From contig JABGPZ010000065.1 of assembly GCA_018644725.1 (NCBI GenBank), forward strand, positions 1 to 47,497: DNA of 47,497 bases. Direction: 5' to 3'. The notes under the pieces were generated by a model. That model saw only the letters and a list, made by a program, of their open reading frames with translations. It did not search any database and was not told the origin of the DNA. This document shows positions 17,042 through 26,019 of the stretch, one piece after another. Both the position numbers and the translations under genes were made by a program. Within the stretch, counting starts at the first letter, position 1. The number at the start of each line of letters is the position of its first letter. This stretch comes from Phycisphaerales bacterium (GTDB lineage: Bacteria; Planctomycetota; Phycisphaerae; SM23-33).

Positions 17042-18310
17042 ATGATCGGACAACTCACAACACGAGTGAGGCTGGTTGGACTCGCCGCGATGCTGTTGGC
17101 GGGCCCTGCTTTGGCGGGGGTACTCAAGCCCGTCCCTCCAGGCAAAACGACGCCCGTTCCGCCGCGAATGCGAAGCATCCCGACGAAACCCGCGCCTGAA
17201 GGTTCCGGCCTGACGTGGGCCAAGGCGCAGGTGTCCAAGATCGACAATTTGTATGTTGCCACCGATGCTGCGACGGCCGACGCGCCGCGGCCGACGTTGC
17301 TGAAAGTTGCGATTGGCAAGCCTGATTTCGCCAAAGCAATGTCCGTGCCGCTGACGCTCAAGGGAAAAAAACTACGCACCTCTCGCGGCAAAAAAACGGC
17401 GACCTCTCTATGGCAAGGGTCGGCCCGCATTGCTGTGCCGCAAACGATCGACGGGGAGTCTATCACGACGACCCTTTTCGTGAATTATTCGGAACGCGGA
17501 ACCCAGAAGCCGAGCCTCTGGCTGGGGACTCTAACCACGCTGCAAGGCAAGGTTCTCGTCAAGGGCGAGGCTTGCACGATTCACGTGTATGATTCCAACG
17601 GAGACCTGAAGCTCTCCGGTACCGATCGGGTGGTGTTGATCAAGGGGACGGCCAAGATCCCGCTCTCTCCTCGCGGCCTTTCGCAAATTGGGAATTCGTT
17701 CTACAAGACTCTCTATACCGCCAAGACCAATGACGTGTCCATCGAGGCCTACAAGGGCAAAACGGGCATCGTCAAATCGCCCCTTCCCGCATTTCAATAT
17801 CGCCTGCAGTCCAAGGCCGTGGGGACGCTGGTTCTCTCTGGCAAGGCCGACACGCCGCTGACCGTTCCGGCGGGAGAGTATCAGGTCCAAGTCTATGGCC
17901 TGATCCTGAATGACAAGGGCATGGGGTATTCCGGCGCCACCAGCAAAAAGATCAAGGTTCCCGCTGGCGCAACGACGACTCTGCCAACACCGAGCACCTT
18001 CACGGCACTTTTCCAGATCTCTCTGGCAAAGGGCAGCGTGCGATTCAAGATCAAAATGAGCGATAGCTTGGGTGGCCGCAGTCTTCGACTGACGAAAAAC
18101 GGCAAGAAATGCCCGCCCGCCTTTGAGGTGGTGGATTCTGGAAATAAAGTAATCTACTCCAACAAGTTTGAGTATGGCTGAGGCGGCACTTGCTCGCACA
18201 CGTGGCGTGTGCCCAACGAATTGACCGGTACCTTTACGATTCGCTTGAAGGACTTCGAGTCCAAGACGGTGAAGATTCTCTACCCCAAAAAGACGTTTAC
18301 CCTCAAATAG
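17042..18310 (+). CDS. Novel secreted selenoprotein, paralog 1 (Sec380)
   Basis: A 422-aa protein read through TGA at 18179-18181 as Sec380; a naive call stops at 18181. The signal peptide is MIGQLTTRVRLVGLAAMLLA and onward to GPALA. The domain begins with the family motif GLTWAKA, contains an EF-hand-like loop DSNGDLKLSGTD (184-195) and ends in a beta-rich region. Around Sec: EYG-U-GGTC-SHTWRVP, giving a U-x3-C redox-type motif. Exactly 42 codons follow to a TAG, then a terminator. Support for Sec: the same 42-codon extension in three paralogs, a SECIS-type hairpin, and selC/selA/selB/selD nearby. ATG 17042 has AGAAAGGA upstream. It matches no selenoprotein family that I recognise; an extracytoplasmic thiol or selenol redox role is inference. 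Confidence 0.88.
18182..18218 (+). promoter_or_regulatory. SECIS element of selenoprotein 1
   Basis: The hairpin starts 15 nt after the TGA: stem GCACAC (18196-18201), loop GUGGC (18202-18206), stem GUGUGC (18207-18212). The distance fits bacterial SECIS elements, in which SelB binds an apical loop shortly downstream of UGA. It lies inside the coding sequence. Confidence 0.8.
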
Positions 18311-18333
18311 GGACGTCCCATTAAGATCGTATC

Positions 18334-18368
18334 ACCGGCTGAGGCAGTTTGCCTTGGCCGGTTTTTTT
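18334..18368 (+). terminator. Terminator after selenoprotein 1
   Basis: ACCGGC (18334-18339) pairs with GCCGGT (18357-18362), with an inner AGGC/GCCT pairing, followed by a T-run. It lies after the second stop (18310), not after the TGA. Confidence 0.85.
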
Positions 18369-18522
18369 ATGCAGAGAGGCGGGGCGGGAAAACAAAAATT
18401 GCGAAAAAGAGAGGCCGAAAGTGGCTCCAAGGCGTTACACTTAGTAGGCGACTCGCGGTTGGTGTGTGCCCATGGCCGAGAATTTCGGCCGGGACAGATC
18501 GGCGGCGAGAGCGTTGACATCA

Positions 18523-18570
18523 CCATAAAACGGATCGAATTCGTACACTTATTGCTTCCAGAAAGGAGCA
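18523..18570 (+). repeat. 48-bp leader repeat, copy 1
   Basis: The 48 bp ending in the ribosome binding site of selenoprotein 2 recur at 20015-20062 before selenoprotein 3, with two differences. It includes a possible TACACT -10 box (18544-18549) and the TTCCAGAAAGGA segment also found before selenoprotein 1. A TTGACA lies at 18514-18519 but is not kept in copy 2. Confidence 0.7.
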
Positions 18571-18575
18571 ACCAG

Positions 18576-19826
18576 ATGATTAGACAACTCTCAGGGAGGG
18601 TTGGGCTGGCATGTCTCGTTGCGTTATTTGCGGTGGAGCCACTGTTGGCAGGCGAACTCAAGCCTGTAAACAGGGGCATCGAAGCCAGTAACGTCTATCC
18701 GAGAATCGCCCCCCTCAAACCCGCCCCCAAAGACGCAGGCCTGACTTGGGCCAAGGCGATGATTGGCACTCTAAGCAAGAGCAGTAAGACGAAAGTCGCT
18801 CTCGATGCTGCCACTGCCGATGCGAAGATCCCCAGCGTGGTGAAAATCACAGTGGGCGACAAAACGACACCCATTCCGCTGGCCTTTAAGGTGGTAACCT
18901 ACACCTCCCGCGGCAAGGCCGGCTCTTACCAGTATGGGTATGGATCGGCAATTGTCACCGAAACGATCCAGGGCAAGGCGGTTCCCATGTCCTATATCGT
19001 GAGCTGCTATCTTCTTGCAGGCAAGGCTCCGAGGGTGGAGATCGCCCGGAGAGTGCGCATGGAGACCAAGGTTCAATTTGGCGACGAGGCCGGAACAATA
19101 CATTTCCTGGACACCGATGGCAACTTCAAGCTGTCCAGGCACGAGAGTCTCGATGCGAGCGTGGGCAAAACCACCGTGCAGATCGTGCCCAATGCTCCTG
19201 CGAACATTGGCGGGACACTGTACCATGTGAAGTTTAACGAGAAAACCAATGTCGCGACCGTTAAGGCCTATGAAGGAGAGCAAGGCAAAGTTGCGTCGAA
19301 CTTGTCGGCGTACAGCTACGTTCTCGCGTCCAAGACTCTCGGCACGCATCTGGTGACGAATGAAACAGGAACGATGACCCTGCCTGCTGGCGAATACAAG
19401 ATCAACCGCTACCGCGTCACGCCGGAGAAATCGGAACTGGCGATTGTAGGCTATGGAGCCAAGTCCGTGACGGTTGTTGCCGATAAAACCACGACGCTTC
19501 CCGTACCCGAAACCCTCACCGCAACGTTGTCGGCGAGCCGCTACAAGAGCAGGGTCAGGATCGGCCTGAATATGACGATCTCCATCGGTGGCCGGGGCAT
19601 TCAGCTTGTGAAGGACAATGCCTCTTACAGGCCGACGTTTGAAATCGTGGATTCGGAGAACAAAGTGGTCTACACCAACACTCTGGAGTATGGCTGAGGC
19701 GGCACCTGCTCGCGCACATGGCGTGCGCCCGAAGGACAGACCGGTACATTCACGCTCCGACTCAAGGCAATGGACACGGGTGCGATGAAGGTAAACGCGA
19801 AAGAGATAACCTTCACGCTGAAATAA
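18576..19826 (+). CDS. Novel secreted selenoprotein, paralog 2 (Sec374)
   Basis: A 416-aa protein read through TGA at 19695-19697. Signal peptide MIRQLSGRVGLACLVALFA and onward, cleaved after about LLAG. It shares with its paralogs GLTWAKA, the EF-hand-like DTDGNFKLSRHE (179-190), the GEYKI segment and the C-terminal EIVDSENKVVYTNTLEYG before Sec. Around Sec: U-GGTC-SRTWRAP, that is U-x3-C. Exactly 42 codons follow to TAA, then a terminator. ATG 18576 has AAAGGAG upstream. It is most similar to paralog 3, indicating a recent tandem duplication. Function unknown; an exported selenol protein with a Ca-loop-like motif. Confidence 0.88.
19698..19734 (+). promoter_or_regulatory. SECIS element of selenoprotein 2
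   Basis: Stem GCGCAC (19712-19717), loop AUGGC (19718-19722), stem GUGCGC (19723-19728), again starting 15 nt after TGA. Compared with paralogs 1 and 4 the third stem pair changes from A-U to G-C, a compensated change although the encoded residues differ (S-R-T-W-R-A against S-H-T-W-R-V). Confidence 0.82.
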
Positions 19827-19852
19827 CCCACGGATCCCGTTTTATGGAACCC

Positions 19853-19886
19853 GCTGGCGCGATTCAATTCGCGCCAGCTTTTTTTT
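19853..19886 (+). terminator. Terminator after selenoprotein 2
   Basis: A perfect 10-bp stem, GCTGGCGCGA with TCGCGCCAGC, and a 6-nt loop, followed by eight T. It lies 26 nt after the TAA that ends the read-through product. Confidence 0.9.
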
Positions 19887-20014
19887 GCCTGGGCAGAAAA
19901 AGGAGAGAATCCAGATGCCGCGCCCGGCATTATATTTGTATATGCTTTGCGGTCGGGGTTTGCCTGGTGTACACTGTTGCTTCGGGCTCCTGTTGTGAGG
20001 AGCGTTTTGGCATA

Positions 20015-20062
20015 CCATAAAACGGATCGAATCCGTACACCTATTGCTTCCAGAAAGGAGCA
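20015..20062 (+). repeat. 48-bp leader repeat, copy 2
   Basis: The second copy of the repeat at 18523-18570, ending in the ribosome binding site of selenoprotein 3. Two positions differ. Confidence 0.7.
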
Positions 20063-20067
20063 TGCAG

Positions 20068-21315
20068 ATGACTAGACAACTCTCAAGGAGGGTTGGGCTG
20101 GCATGTCTCGTTGCGCTGTTTGCGGCGGGGCCATTGTTGGCAGGCGAACTCAAGCCTGTGGACAAGGGCACCGAAGCCGTCGGCAACTATTCGAGATATG
20201 TCAATCTCTCCCCCGCCCCCAAAGACGCCGGCCTGACTTGGTCCAAGGCGATGGTCGGCACCCTCGGCAAGAGCAAGATAAAAGTCGCCCTCGATGCCGC
20301 CACCGCCGATGCCGAGATCCCCAGTGTGACGAAAATCACAGTGGGAGACAAAACCGTTTCCATTCCGGTGACCTTTACGGACAGGTCGTATGTTTCTCGT
20401 GGCAAGACCTTCACATACAAGAAAGGCTCTGGATCGAAAATGGTTTCCGAAACGATTCAGGGCAAGGCGGTTCCCGTGGCCTATGTGGTGAACTGTTATC
20501 TCTCCAAGGGCGAAACTCCGGACCTCGACATCGCCCGGTGCGTGAGCATGGAGGCCAAGGTTCAATTTGGTGACCAGGCCGGGACGGTACACTTTGTGGA
20601 TGCGAACTGCAATTTCAAGCTGTCTCGGCATGAGAGCATGAAAGCAAGTGTAGGCAAAACCAGCGTTGAGATTGTGCCCAACAGGCCTGCCAACATTGCC
20701 GGGAAACTGTTCCGCGTGAACTTTGATGCGAAAACCAATATCGTGACCGCCAAGGCATACGAAGGAGAGCAAGGCAAGGTTACGTCGAAATTGTTGAAGT
20801 ATAGCTACATTCTTGCGTCCAAGACTCTTGGCACACATTGGGTGACGGAGAAAACTGGAACGATGGCCCTGCCTGCTGGCGAATACAAGATAAGCCAATA
20901 TACCCTCACGGTGGACAAGTCCGGGCTGATCGTTGAAGGCTATGATGCCACGCCCATGACGGTTGCTGCCAACAAAATCACGATGCTCCCCATGCCCGAA
21001 TCCATCACCGCAACGCTGTCGGCGAAGCTTCGCAAGGGCTCGGTTACGATCAGTCTGAAAATGACCGATTCGATCGGTGGCCAAGGCGTTGAGTTTGTCA
21101 AGAACAACGATTATGTCAATCTATCGTTCGAAGTCGTGGATTCGGAGAACAAAGTTGTCTACACCAATAGCCTGGAGTATGGCTGAAGCGGTTCCAGTTC
21201 GCGCACATGGCGTGCGCCCAAGGAACTGACCGGTACATTCACGCTCCGACTCAAGGCAATGGACACGGGTACGCTGAAGGTGAACGCGAAAGAGACAACC
21301 TTCACGCTGAAATAA
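20068..21315 (+). CDS. Novel secreted selenoprotein, paralog 3 (Sec373, downstream Cys lost)
   Basis: A 415-aa protein read through TGA at 21184-21186. Signal peptide MTRQLSRRVGLACLVALFA and onward. The sequence tracks paralog 2 throughout. Two departures stand out. The residue four after Sec is Ser instead of Cys (U-SGSS), so the U-x3-C pair is gone. The EF-hand-like loop is degenerate (DANCNFKLSRHE, 178-189, Cys at the usual Gly position). The 42-codon extension to TAA, the SECIS hairpin and the terminator are intact, so it looks functional, perhaps with changed chemistry. ATG 20068 is chosen by alignment with paralog 2; ATG 20062 is too close to the ribosome binding site. Confidence 0.85.
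21187..21228 (+). promoter_or_regulatory. SECIS element of selenoprotein 3
   Basis: Stem GCGCAC (21201-21206), loop AUGGC (21207-21211), stem GUGCGC (21212-21217). Here a second, outer helix also forms: CAGUUC (21195-21200) with GAACUG (21223-21228), leaving CCAAG unpaired on one side. Confidence 0.82.
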
Positions 21316-21341
21316 CCCACGGATCCCGTTTTATGGAACCC

Positions 21342-21373
21342 GCTGGCGCGATTCAATTCGCGCCAGCTTTTTT
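21342..21373 (+). terminator. Terminator after selenoprotein 3
   Basis: The same 10-bp stem as after selenoprotein 2 (GCTGGCGCGA with TCGCGCCAGC), followed by six T. It is part of the duplicated unit. Confidence 0.9.
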
Positions 21374-21460
21374 ATGTCGTCGTAAATTCTCGAAACAAAT
21401 TGCTGCCGAAGTGGTTATACTTTGTAGTCGCAGGCGGAGAGTCTGCAGAAAGGAACGATG

Positions 21461-22744
21461 ATGAATTCATCCAAATGCCATTGGGCGCTGGGGATGCTGG
21501 CGGTCTTGGCCGTCGGGGCGTGTCTCGAAGCGAGTGAGCTTCGGCCGGTGAAATTCGGCAAGCACTTCCCGAAATTAGCATTCGAGCCCGTCCAAGGGTT
21601 TGCGGCCGCTCGCAAGACCATGGGCTTGACCTGGTCCAAGGCGATCGTGGCCAAGTCCGGGCGGAGCTATATTGCGCTTGATGCCGACAAAGCCGATGCG
21701 CAATTTCCCTCGACGCTGAAGATCGTCACGGGATTTGTCCCCGCCTTTGCCAAGGGCGTGACGATCCCGCTGAAGTTCGTGAAGATGGACGTCAAAACTC
21801 TAGACCGCAAAGGAGCCACCACGACGATTCAGGTTGACACGGCCATGATCGCTCCGATGGCGGTTTCTGTTCGCGTCGGTACCAAAACCGTTGAACAGAT
21901 GATCGCCGGGACCGTGCAAGTGTACAAAGGCCGGCCCGTTGTGAATCTGATTATCGCTTCGCGCATGGCCGCGGTCGCGACGGTGGCTGGCAAGAACTAC
22001 GCGCTGCTGGCGTATGACACCAATGGCGACATGAAGATTTCCGACAAAGAACTCGTCGAGCTGTACGACCGCAAAACCCGCACGCCCGTGCCGCTTAACA
22101 GCCTGTTCAAGCTGGGCGAAACCTGGGTCACGTTGAAATATGACGCGGCGAGCAGTTCGGTCACGACGGTGGAATTCAAAGGCAAGGAAGGCACGATTGT
22201 CTCCTCGGCCGACATCGCCCACCTGTCGCTGATGAGCAAAGAGGCCGGGCGCTTCGAAATTTCCGGCAAGGCCGGCACGAAAATCCCTGCCCCCGCAATG
22301 GCGTACAACATTGGCCAGTTCAATCTGATCTTGAACCCCAAATCGGGCGCAGGCTATCAAGGCGCCGTGCCGGACAAATTGTCGCTGAGCGTGGCTGAAG
22401 GCAAAGAGACCACTCTTCCGCTGCCCAAGACGTTGATTTCGACCTTCGCAATTAGCCAGGGCTCCGGCACGGTCCGCTTCAGCGTCGCGCTTGCCGACGA
22501 CGCTGGGTCGCGCAATGTGACGCTCACGAAATTCGGCAAAAAGACGCCGCCGGAGATCGAGGTCCTGGACAAGGCCGGCAAGGTCGTTCACACGGGCCGA
22601 CTGGAATATGGTTGAGGCGGCACCTGCTCGCACACGTGGCGTGTGCCCAAGACCCTCAAAGGCGACTTTTCGCTTCGACTCAAAGACTACGTCATCGACC
22701 CCGTCAAGGTGGCTTACAAGAAAAACACATTTACAGTGAAATAG
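21461..22744 (+). CDS. Novel secreted selenoprotein, paralog 4 (Sec385)
   Basis: A 427-aa protein read through TGA at 22613-22615. It has a signal peptide and then the family pattern: GLTWSKA, EF-hand-like DTNGDMKISDKE (186-197), IEVLDKAGKVVHTGRLEYG, then U-GGTC-SHTWRVP and 42 codons to TAG. It is the most diverged member of the tandem array, so conservation across the TGA is informative. Its likely promoter has TATACT at 21416-21421 with no clear -35 box. ATG 21461 gives better spacing to AAAGGA than ATG 21458. Function unknown. Confidence 0.87.
22616..22652 (+). promoter_or_regulatory. SECIS element of selenoprotein 4
   Basis: Stem GCACAC (22630-22635), loop GUGGC (22636-22640), stem GUGUGC (22641-22646), starting 15 nt after TGA. 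The sequence is identical to that of paralog 1 although the surrounding coding sequence has diverged. Confidence 0.82.
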
Positions 22745-22792
22745 TCTCTTCCGCGGAATTTGATGCAGGAGATACAACACATTGAATCGAAT

Positions 22793-22828
22793 CCGCCAGC
22801 AGGGACGCGTTCTCGCTGGCGGTTTTTT
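22793..22828 (+). terminator. Terminator after selenoprotein 4
   Basis: CCGCCAGC (22793-22800) pairs with GCTGGCGG (22815-22822), followed by six T. It lies after the TAG at 22742-22744. Confidence 0.88.
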
Positions 22829-22998
22829 ATGAGGCCTAGGAGAGGGTTCGGGTTTCGCCTCGCAAAAAAAAGAAAAAAGAGCAACAAATCCTGTTAGCAA
22901 ATAGCTATTATACGGGCGTGGCACGGGTCCGCCTGTGTCTGTTGTAGCGGAACAAAGGGACAAAGGGAACAAGGGAACTTGAAGAAGGAGATTGAATT

Positions 22999-24294
22999 AT
23001 GAAGACACCCAAAGAAACGACTCGCCGACGGCTGATGTCGGTTGTGCTGGGCGGAGTGATGGTCTTGACCGTCCTCGGCTTTTCGTGTCCTGCAAGTGGA
23101 GGCTGATGCCCTCCAGGCGGGGGCCAAGGTGGCTCCATTAAAGTAATCATTCGACCGGTTTCATTCAGTGGCAAAATGCGCTTGATGGACTGGACGTATC
23201 ACAAGGGACAGTACTACATCCAACTTCTCCAGACGGACGGCAGGTTTGCCGGCAAGCTGGAAACGGTCAAGACGACTCCGGGTCAGATCAAGCTGATTGC
23301 GGATACGAAGCTTTATACCTTGCTGGACATCACATTTTCTTCGTTGGGCGGAAAGAATTCACTTCGCTCTTCGATGATCAACCAGCTACACCTTTCGTGC
23401 AGGGCAAAACCCGGGCCATACGCAAACCCGTTCCTTACGCGCGCCAAGGAAGGATCAAGCGGGACCGAAAAATTGATCCTTCAGGAGATCAACAAGAAGA
23501 CTCCGGTGAGGATGAAAGTTCCGGGCAAAGACACCGCGGGACAAGTCTTCTCATTCCGCGGACTCAAAACGGCAAAAAGGGATGGTGTTACTTCGCTGTG
23601 GATTCGTGTCGGGCTCGATGGGATCAAATCCGGCAAGAGCTGGACGATGCGCCTTCCGCGTACGAATTACAAGAAGGGGACCGACAAGGACCGCGACCAG
23701 TATGCCACCAAAGGCAAATCGCACAGCAAAAGGGATCTTCTGTTTGCGAAAAGCTTGAAACCCGGTGATACGATCTATGTGGAATACGCAGGCGCCATCA
23801 GCACCGCTGGTGTGGTCTATCGTATGACGACGTTTAAACCGGCAAGCTTCAAAGTTCCGTGTGAGATTCTCAGCAGTAGAGAGACCACGCTTCTCGAGAA
23901 GACGACGCTGATTTCTAAGGTGAAGATTGCGGGCCTGGGCTCTGCGCTGACGATGTACGTTCGCCCGAAGGACTCTGGTGTTTTCCCCGTCCAGGGCGCG
24001 ATGGACTTTGGCCAGCTGATCAAAGGGGTCGACTTGATGAAAAAGGGTGACACTCTTTCCTATAGTCGTCTCGGCGGGAAACTGTGGATCAATACCGTTG
24101 GCGGTGACAAGAAGGCGCCGCCCAAGAAAAAAGCGGGGCCAAAGAAGGGTCCCAAGAAGGGGCCAAAGAAGCCGCCCAAGAAAAAGGAACCTGCTGGGGG
24201 GGACCAGCCCGCGACGGCCCTCAACGAGAAGGGGGAACTGGTGCTGGAGCCGGTAGAGAACGAAGAGACAGAGAACGAATTGGAGCTGGAATAA
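22999..24294 (+). CDS. Exported selenoprotein with vicinal Sec-Cys (Sec36)
   Basis: A 431-aa protein if TGA at 23104-23106 is read as Sec36. The N-terminus has TRRRLM and a hydrophobic stretch (VVLGGVMVLTVLGFSC), resembling a Tat signal. It is directly followed by PASGG-U-C-PPGGG, so Sec and Cys are adjacent at the mature N-terminus. The body (about 60-370) is soluble and has no family that I recognise; the C-terminus is a Lys/Pro-rich tract then an acidic tail. Without read-through the upstream part would be a 35-codon orphan with a good ribosome site (AAGGAG) and signal peptide, and the rest would start without one at ATG 23176. The two parts are in the same frame with no other stop. Function unknown; a metal- or redox-active selenol is inference. 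Confidence 0.78.
23107..23133 (+). promoter_or_regulatory. Candidate SECIS of the Sec-Cys selenoprotein
   Basis: GCCCUC (23108-23113) can pair with GGGGGC (23119-23124) around a CAGGC loop, whose GGC end matches the loops of the other four. It starts only 1 nt after TGA, closer than usual. A longer alternative pairs 23108-23110 with 23131-23133, with an inner U-G and C-G, placing a GG-containing loop further downstream. Confidence 0.45.
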
Positions 24295-24321
24295 AGCGGC
24301 CAATCGATTTGACGTAATACA

Positions 24322-24358
24322 AACGCCCGACGAGAGTGAATCTCGCCGGGCGTTTTTT
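24322..24358. terminator. Terminator between selenoprotein 5 and selD
   Basis: AACGCCCG (24322-24329) pairs with CGGGCGTT (24347-24354), with an inner GAGA/TCTC pairing and T6 on the plus strand. It sits between convergent genes. Confidence 0.85.
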
Positions 24359-24375
24359 ATTGGAGGGGCAAAGGC

Positions 24376-26019
24376 CTAGCAACATCCGCTGTCGGAGCAA
24401 CATCCGCCCGAGGGCGCGGCGGATTTGGCGAGGGCCTGTTTTTGTTCGAGGTAGAACATGCGGACCACGGCCCCGCCGATGGCGGTTGCCAGCCAGGCGG
24501 CTTCGTCAAGCTGGGCATCGGTCAGGCCGAGGTCTTTTGCGCGTTTGTAGTGGTGCGCGAAGCACGGCGCGCAGCGGCCTTGGACGACGAGGGCGAAGGT
24601 GATGAGTTCTTTGGTTTTCGCATCAATGGCACCATCGGCCGTGGCAGAGGCCATCAGCGCGGCAAAGGCATCGAGGCTGGCTGAGGTGGTAGAACTCGAG
24701 CAGCAGGATGGCTCGGCCGGGGCATCGGCGCAGCAATCGCCTGTGGCGGGAGCGGGTTCTTCCGAGCAGCAGCATGGCGAGGAGACGGGGTCGGCGTCGT
24801 CGGCCGGGCGGGCCTGGCGCAGATGGATCGCGCCGTGTTCACCGTCGAGGATGCGCCCGATGGTCCAGGCGGTTTGATTGCGCTCGGCGAGGGCGGCCGC
24901 GAGGGCGGGAAACTGTTCCTGCGAGACCGCGATCAACAGCCCGCCGGAGGTCTGCGCGTCGAAGCCGAGATATTTCTGCGCGTCGGATACGCCGTCTTCG
25001 ACCGTGAGGTCGTCACCGACATATTCCATATTCCGTTCGACGCCGCCGGGGACGACGTCTTCGGCAAATTCTTCCAATGCCATCGGCAGTGCGGGCAAGG
25101 CCTCTGCCCAGATTTCAGCCGACGCGCCCGACGCGCGCAGCATCGACGCGAGGTGTCCAAAGAGTCCAAAGCCTGTCACGTCGGTACAGCCTGCCGCGCC
25201 CGCGTCGCGCATGGCTTCGGCGGCCAGGTTGTTCTGCTGGGCCATCGTCTCGACGGCTGCGGCGAACACGTCGTCATCGACCCGACCGATGCGATGGCTG
25301 AACCCCAGCACGCCCGTGCCGAGAGGCTTGGTCAGCACCAGCAGGTCGCCAGCCTTGGCGGCATTGTGTTCGGCGAGATCCTCGGGCGCAATGGTCCCCG
25401 TGATCGCAAAGCCGAGTTTGATTTCCGCGTCCTTGACCGAGTGCCCGCCGAGCAGTGCAACGTTTGACTCTTCGAAGACTTCGAGCGCGCCCGCGAGCAT
25501 TTCGTACATCGCGTCGCCGGGCAGCGTTTCGATCGGAAAGCCCACCACGCTGACGGCGGTTTTGGGCGTGCCGCCCATGGCATAAATGTCGCTGAGGCAG
25601 TTCGCCGCGCAGATCCGCCCGAATAGCCGCGGGTCGTCCACACAGGGGGTCATCACGTCGACGGTTTGGACGAGCAGCGTACCGTCATCGAGACGGTAGA
25701 CCCCCGCGTCGTCGCTCGCGGCCATGCCGACCACGACGTTGGGATTCTCGGGTTCTTTGAGCCGATGGAGAATTGCTTCGAGATCGGCGGCGGAAATTTT
25801 GCTCGCGCACCCTGCATTGTGAACCAGCGTGGTCAGCGGCGGAATATCGCCCTTGGGCGCGGGGCGCTCGCCCGCACAGGGGCAGTGCCCGTCGTTGCGA
25901 AAAATGTCGCACGGGCAGCCGCGCGAAGGGTCGCAAATGCAGTGGCCAAGCTTCAGTGAGCGGCGCATGATGCGTTTGCGTTTTTCCAGATCGTAGGAGC
26001 GTTTGGGGGTGTCGGTCAT
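24376..26019 (-). CDS. selD: Selenide, water dikinase fused to Cys-rich and AhpD-like domains (SelD)
   Basis: A 547-aa enzyme that makes selenophosphate from selenide and ATP. Three parts are visible. Residues 27-48 have three Cys pairs (HCIC, GCPC, HCPC) not found in E. coli SelD. The kinase core starts with LVHNAGCASKISAADL, giving catalytic Cys71 and Lys74; the active residue is Cys, not Sec. After a Cys-rich linker, residues about 445-530 form a carboxymuconolactone decarboxylase/AhpD-like domain with CAPC (483-486) and a nearby His, then a GGCC/SGCC tail. The extra parts suggest selenium delivery or reduction on the same chain (inference). Usual SelD length is about 350 aa. The start ATG overlaps the selB stop by 4 nt (ATGA). 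Confidence 0.93.
   Translation of the reverse strand: MTDTPKRSYDLEKRKRIMRRSLKLGHCICDPSRGCPCDIFRNDGHCPCAGERPAPKGDIPPLTTLVHNAGCASKISAADLEAILHRLKEPENPNVVVGMAASDDAGVYRLDDGTLLVQTVDVMTPCVDDPRLFGRICAANCLSDIYAMGGTPKTAVSVVGFPIETLPGDAMYEMLAGALEVFEESNVALLGGHSVKDAEIKLGFAITGTIAPEDLAEHNAAKAGDLLVLTKPLGTGVLGFSHRIGRVDDDVFAAAVETMAQQNNLAAEAMRDAGAAGCTDVTGFGLFGHLASMLRASGASAEIWAEALPALPMALEEFAEDVVPGGVERNMEYVGDDLTVEDGVSDAQKYLGFDAQTSGGLLIAVSQEQFPALAAALAERNQTAWTIGRILDGEHGAIHLRQARPADDADPVSSPCCCSEEPAPATGDCCADAPAEPSCCSSSTTSASLDAFAALMASATADGAIDAKTKELITFALVVQGRCAPCFAHHYKRAKDLGLTDAQLDEAAWLATAIGGAVVRMFYLEQKQALAKSAAPSGGCCSDSGCC

Noticed and set aside
18179-18181. Taking the TGA codons of the four paralogs as true stops
   Set aside because: Conserved coding sequence of equal length (42 codons), hairpins and terminators placed after the second stop make a chance extension very unlikely.
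17042-24294. General reassignment of TGA as a sense codon in this organism
   Set aside because: miaA, selA, selB, the ABC permease, the exonuclease and others end in TGA at the correct family length, several with overlapping downstream starts. Only five genes read through, and tRNA-Sec and SelB explain these.
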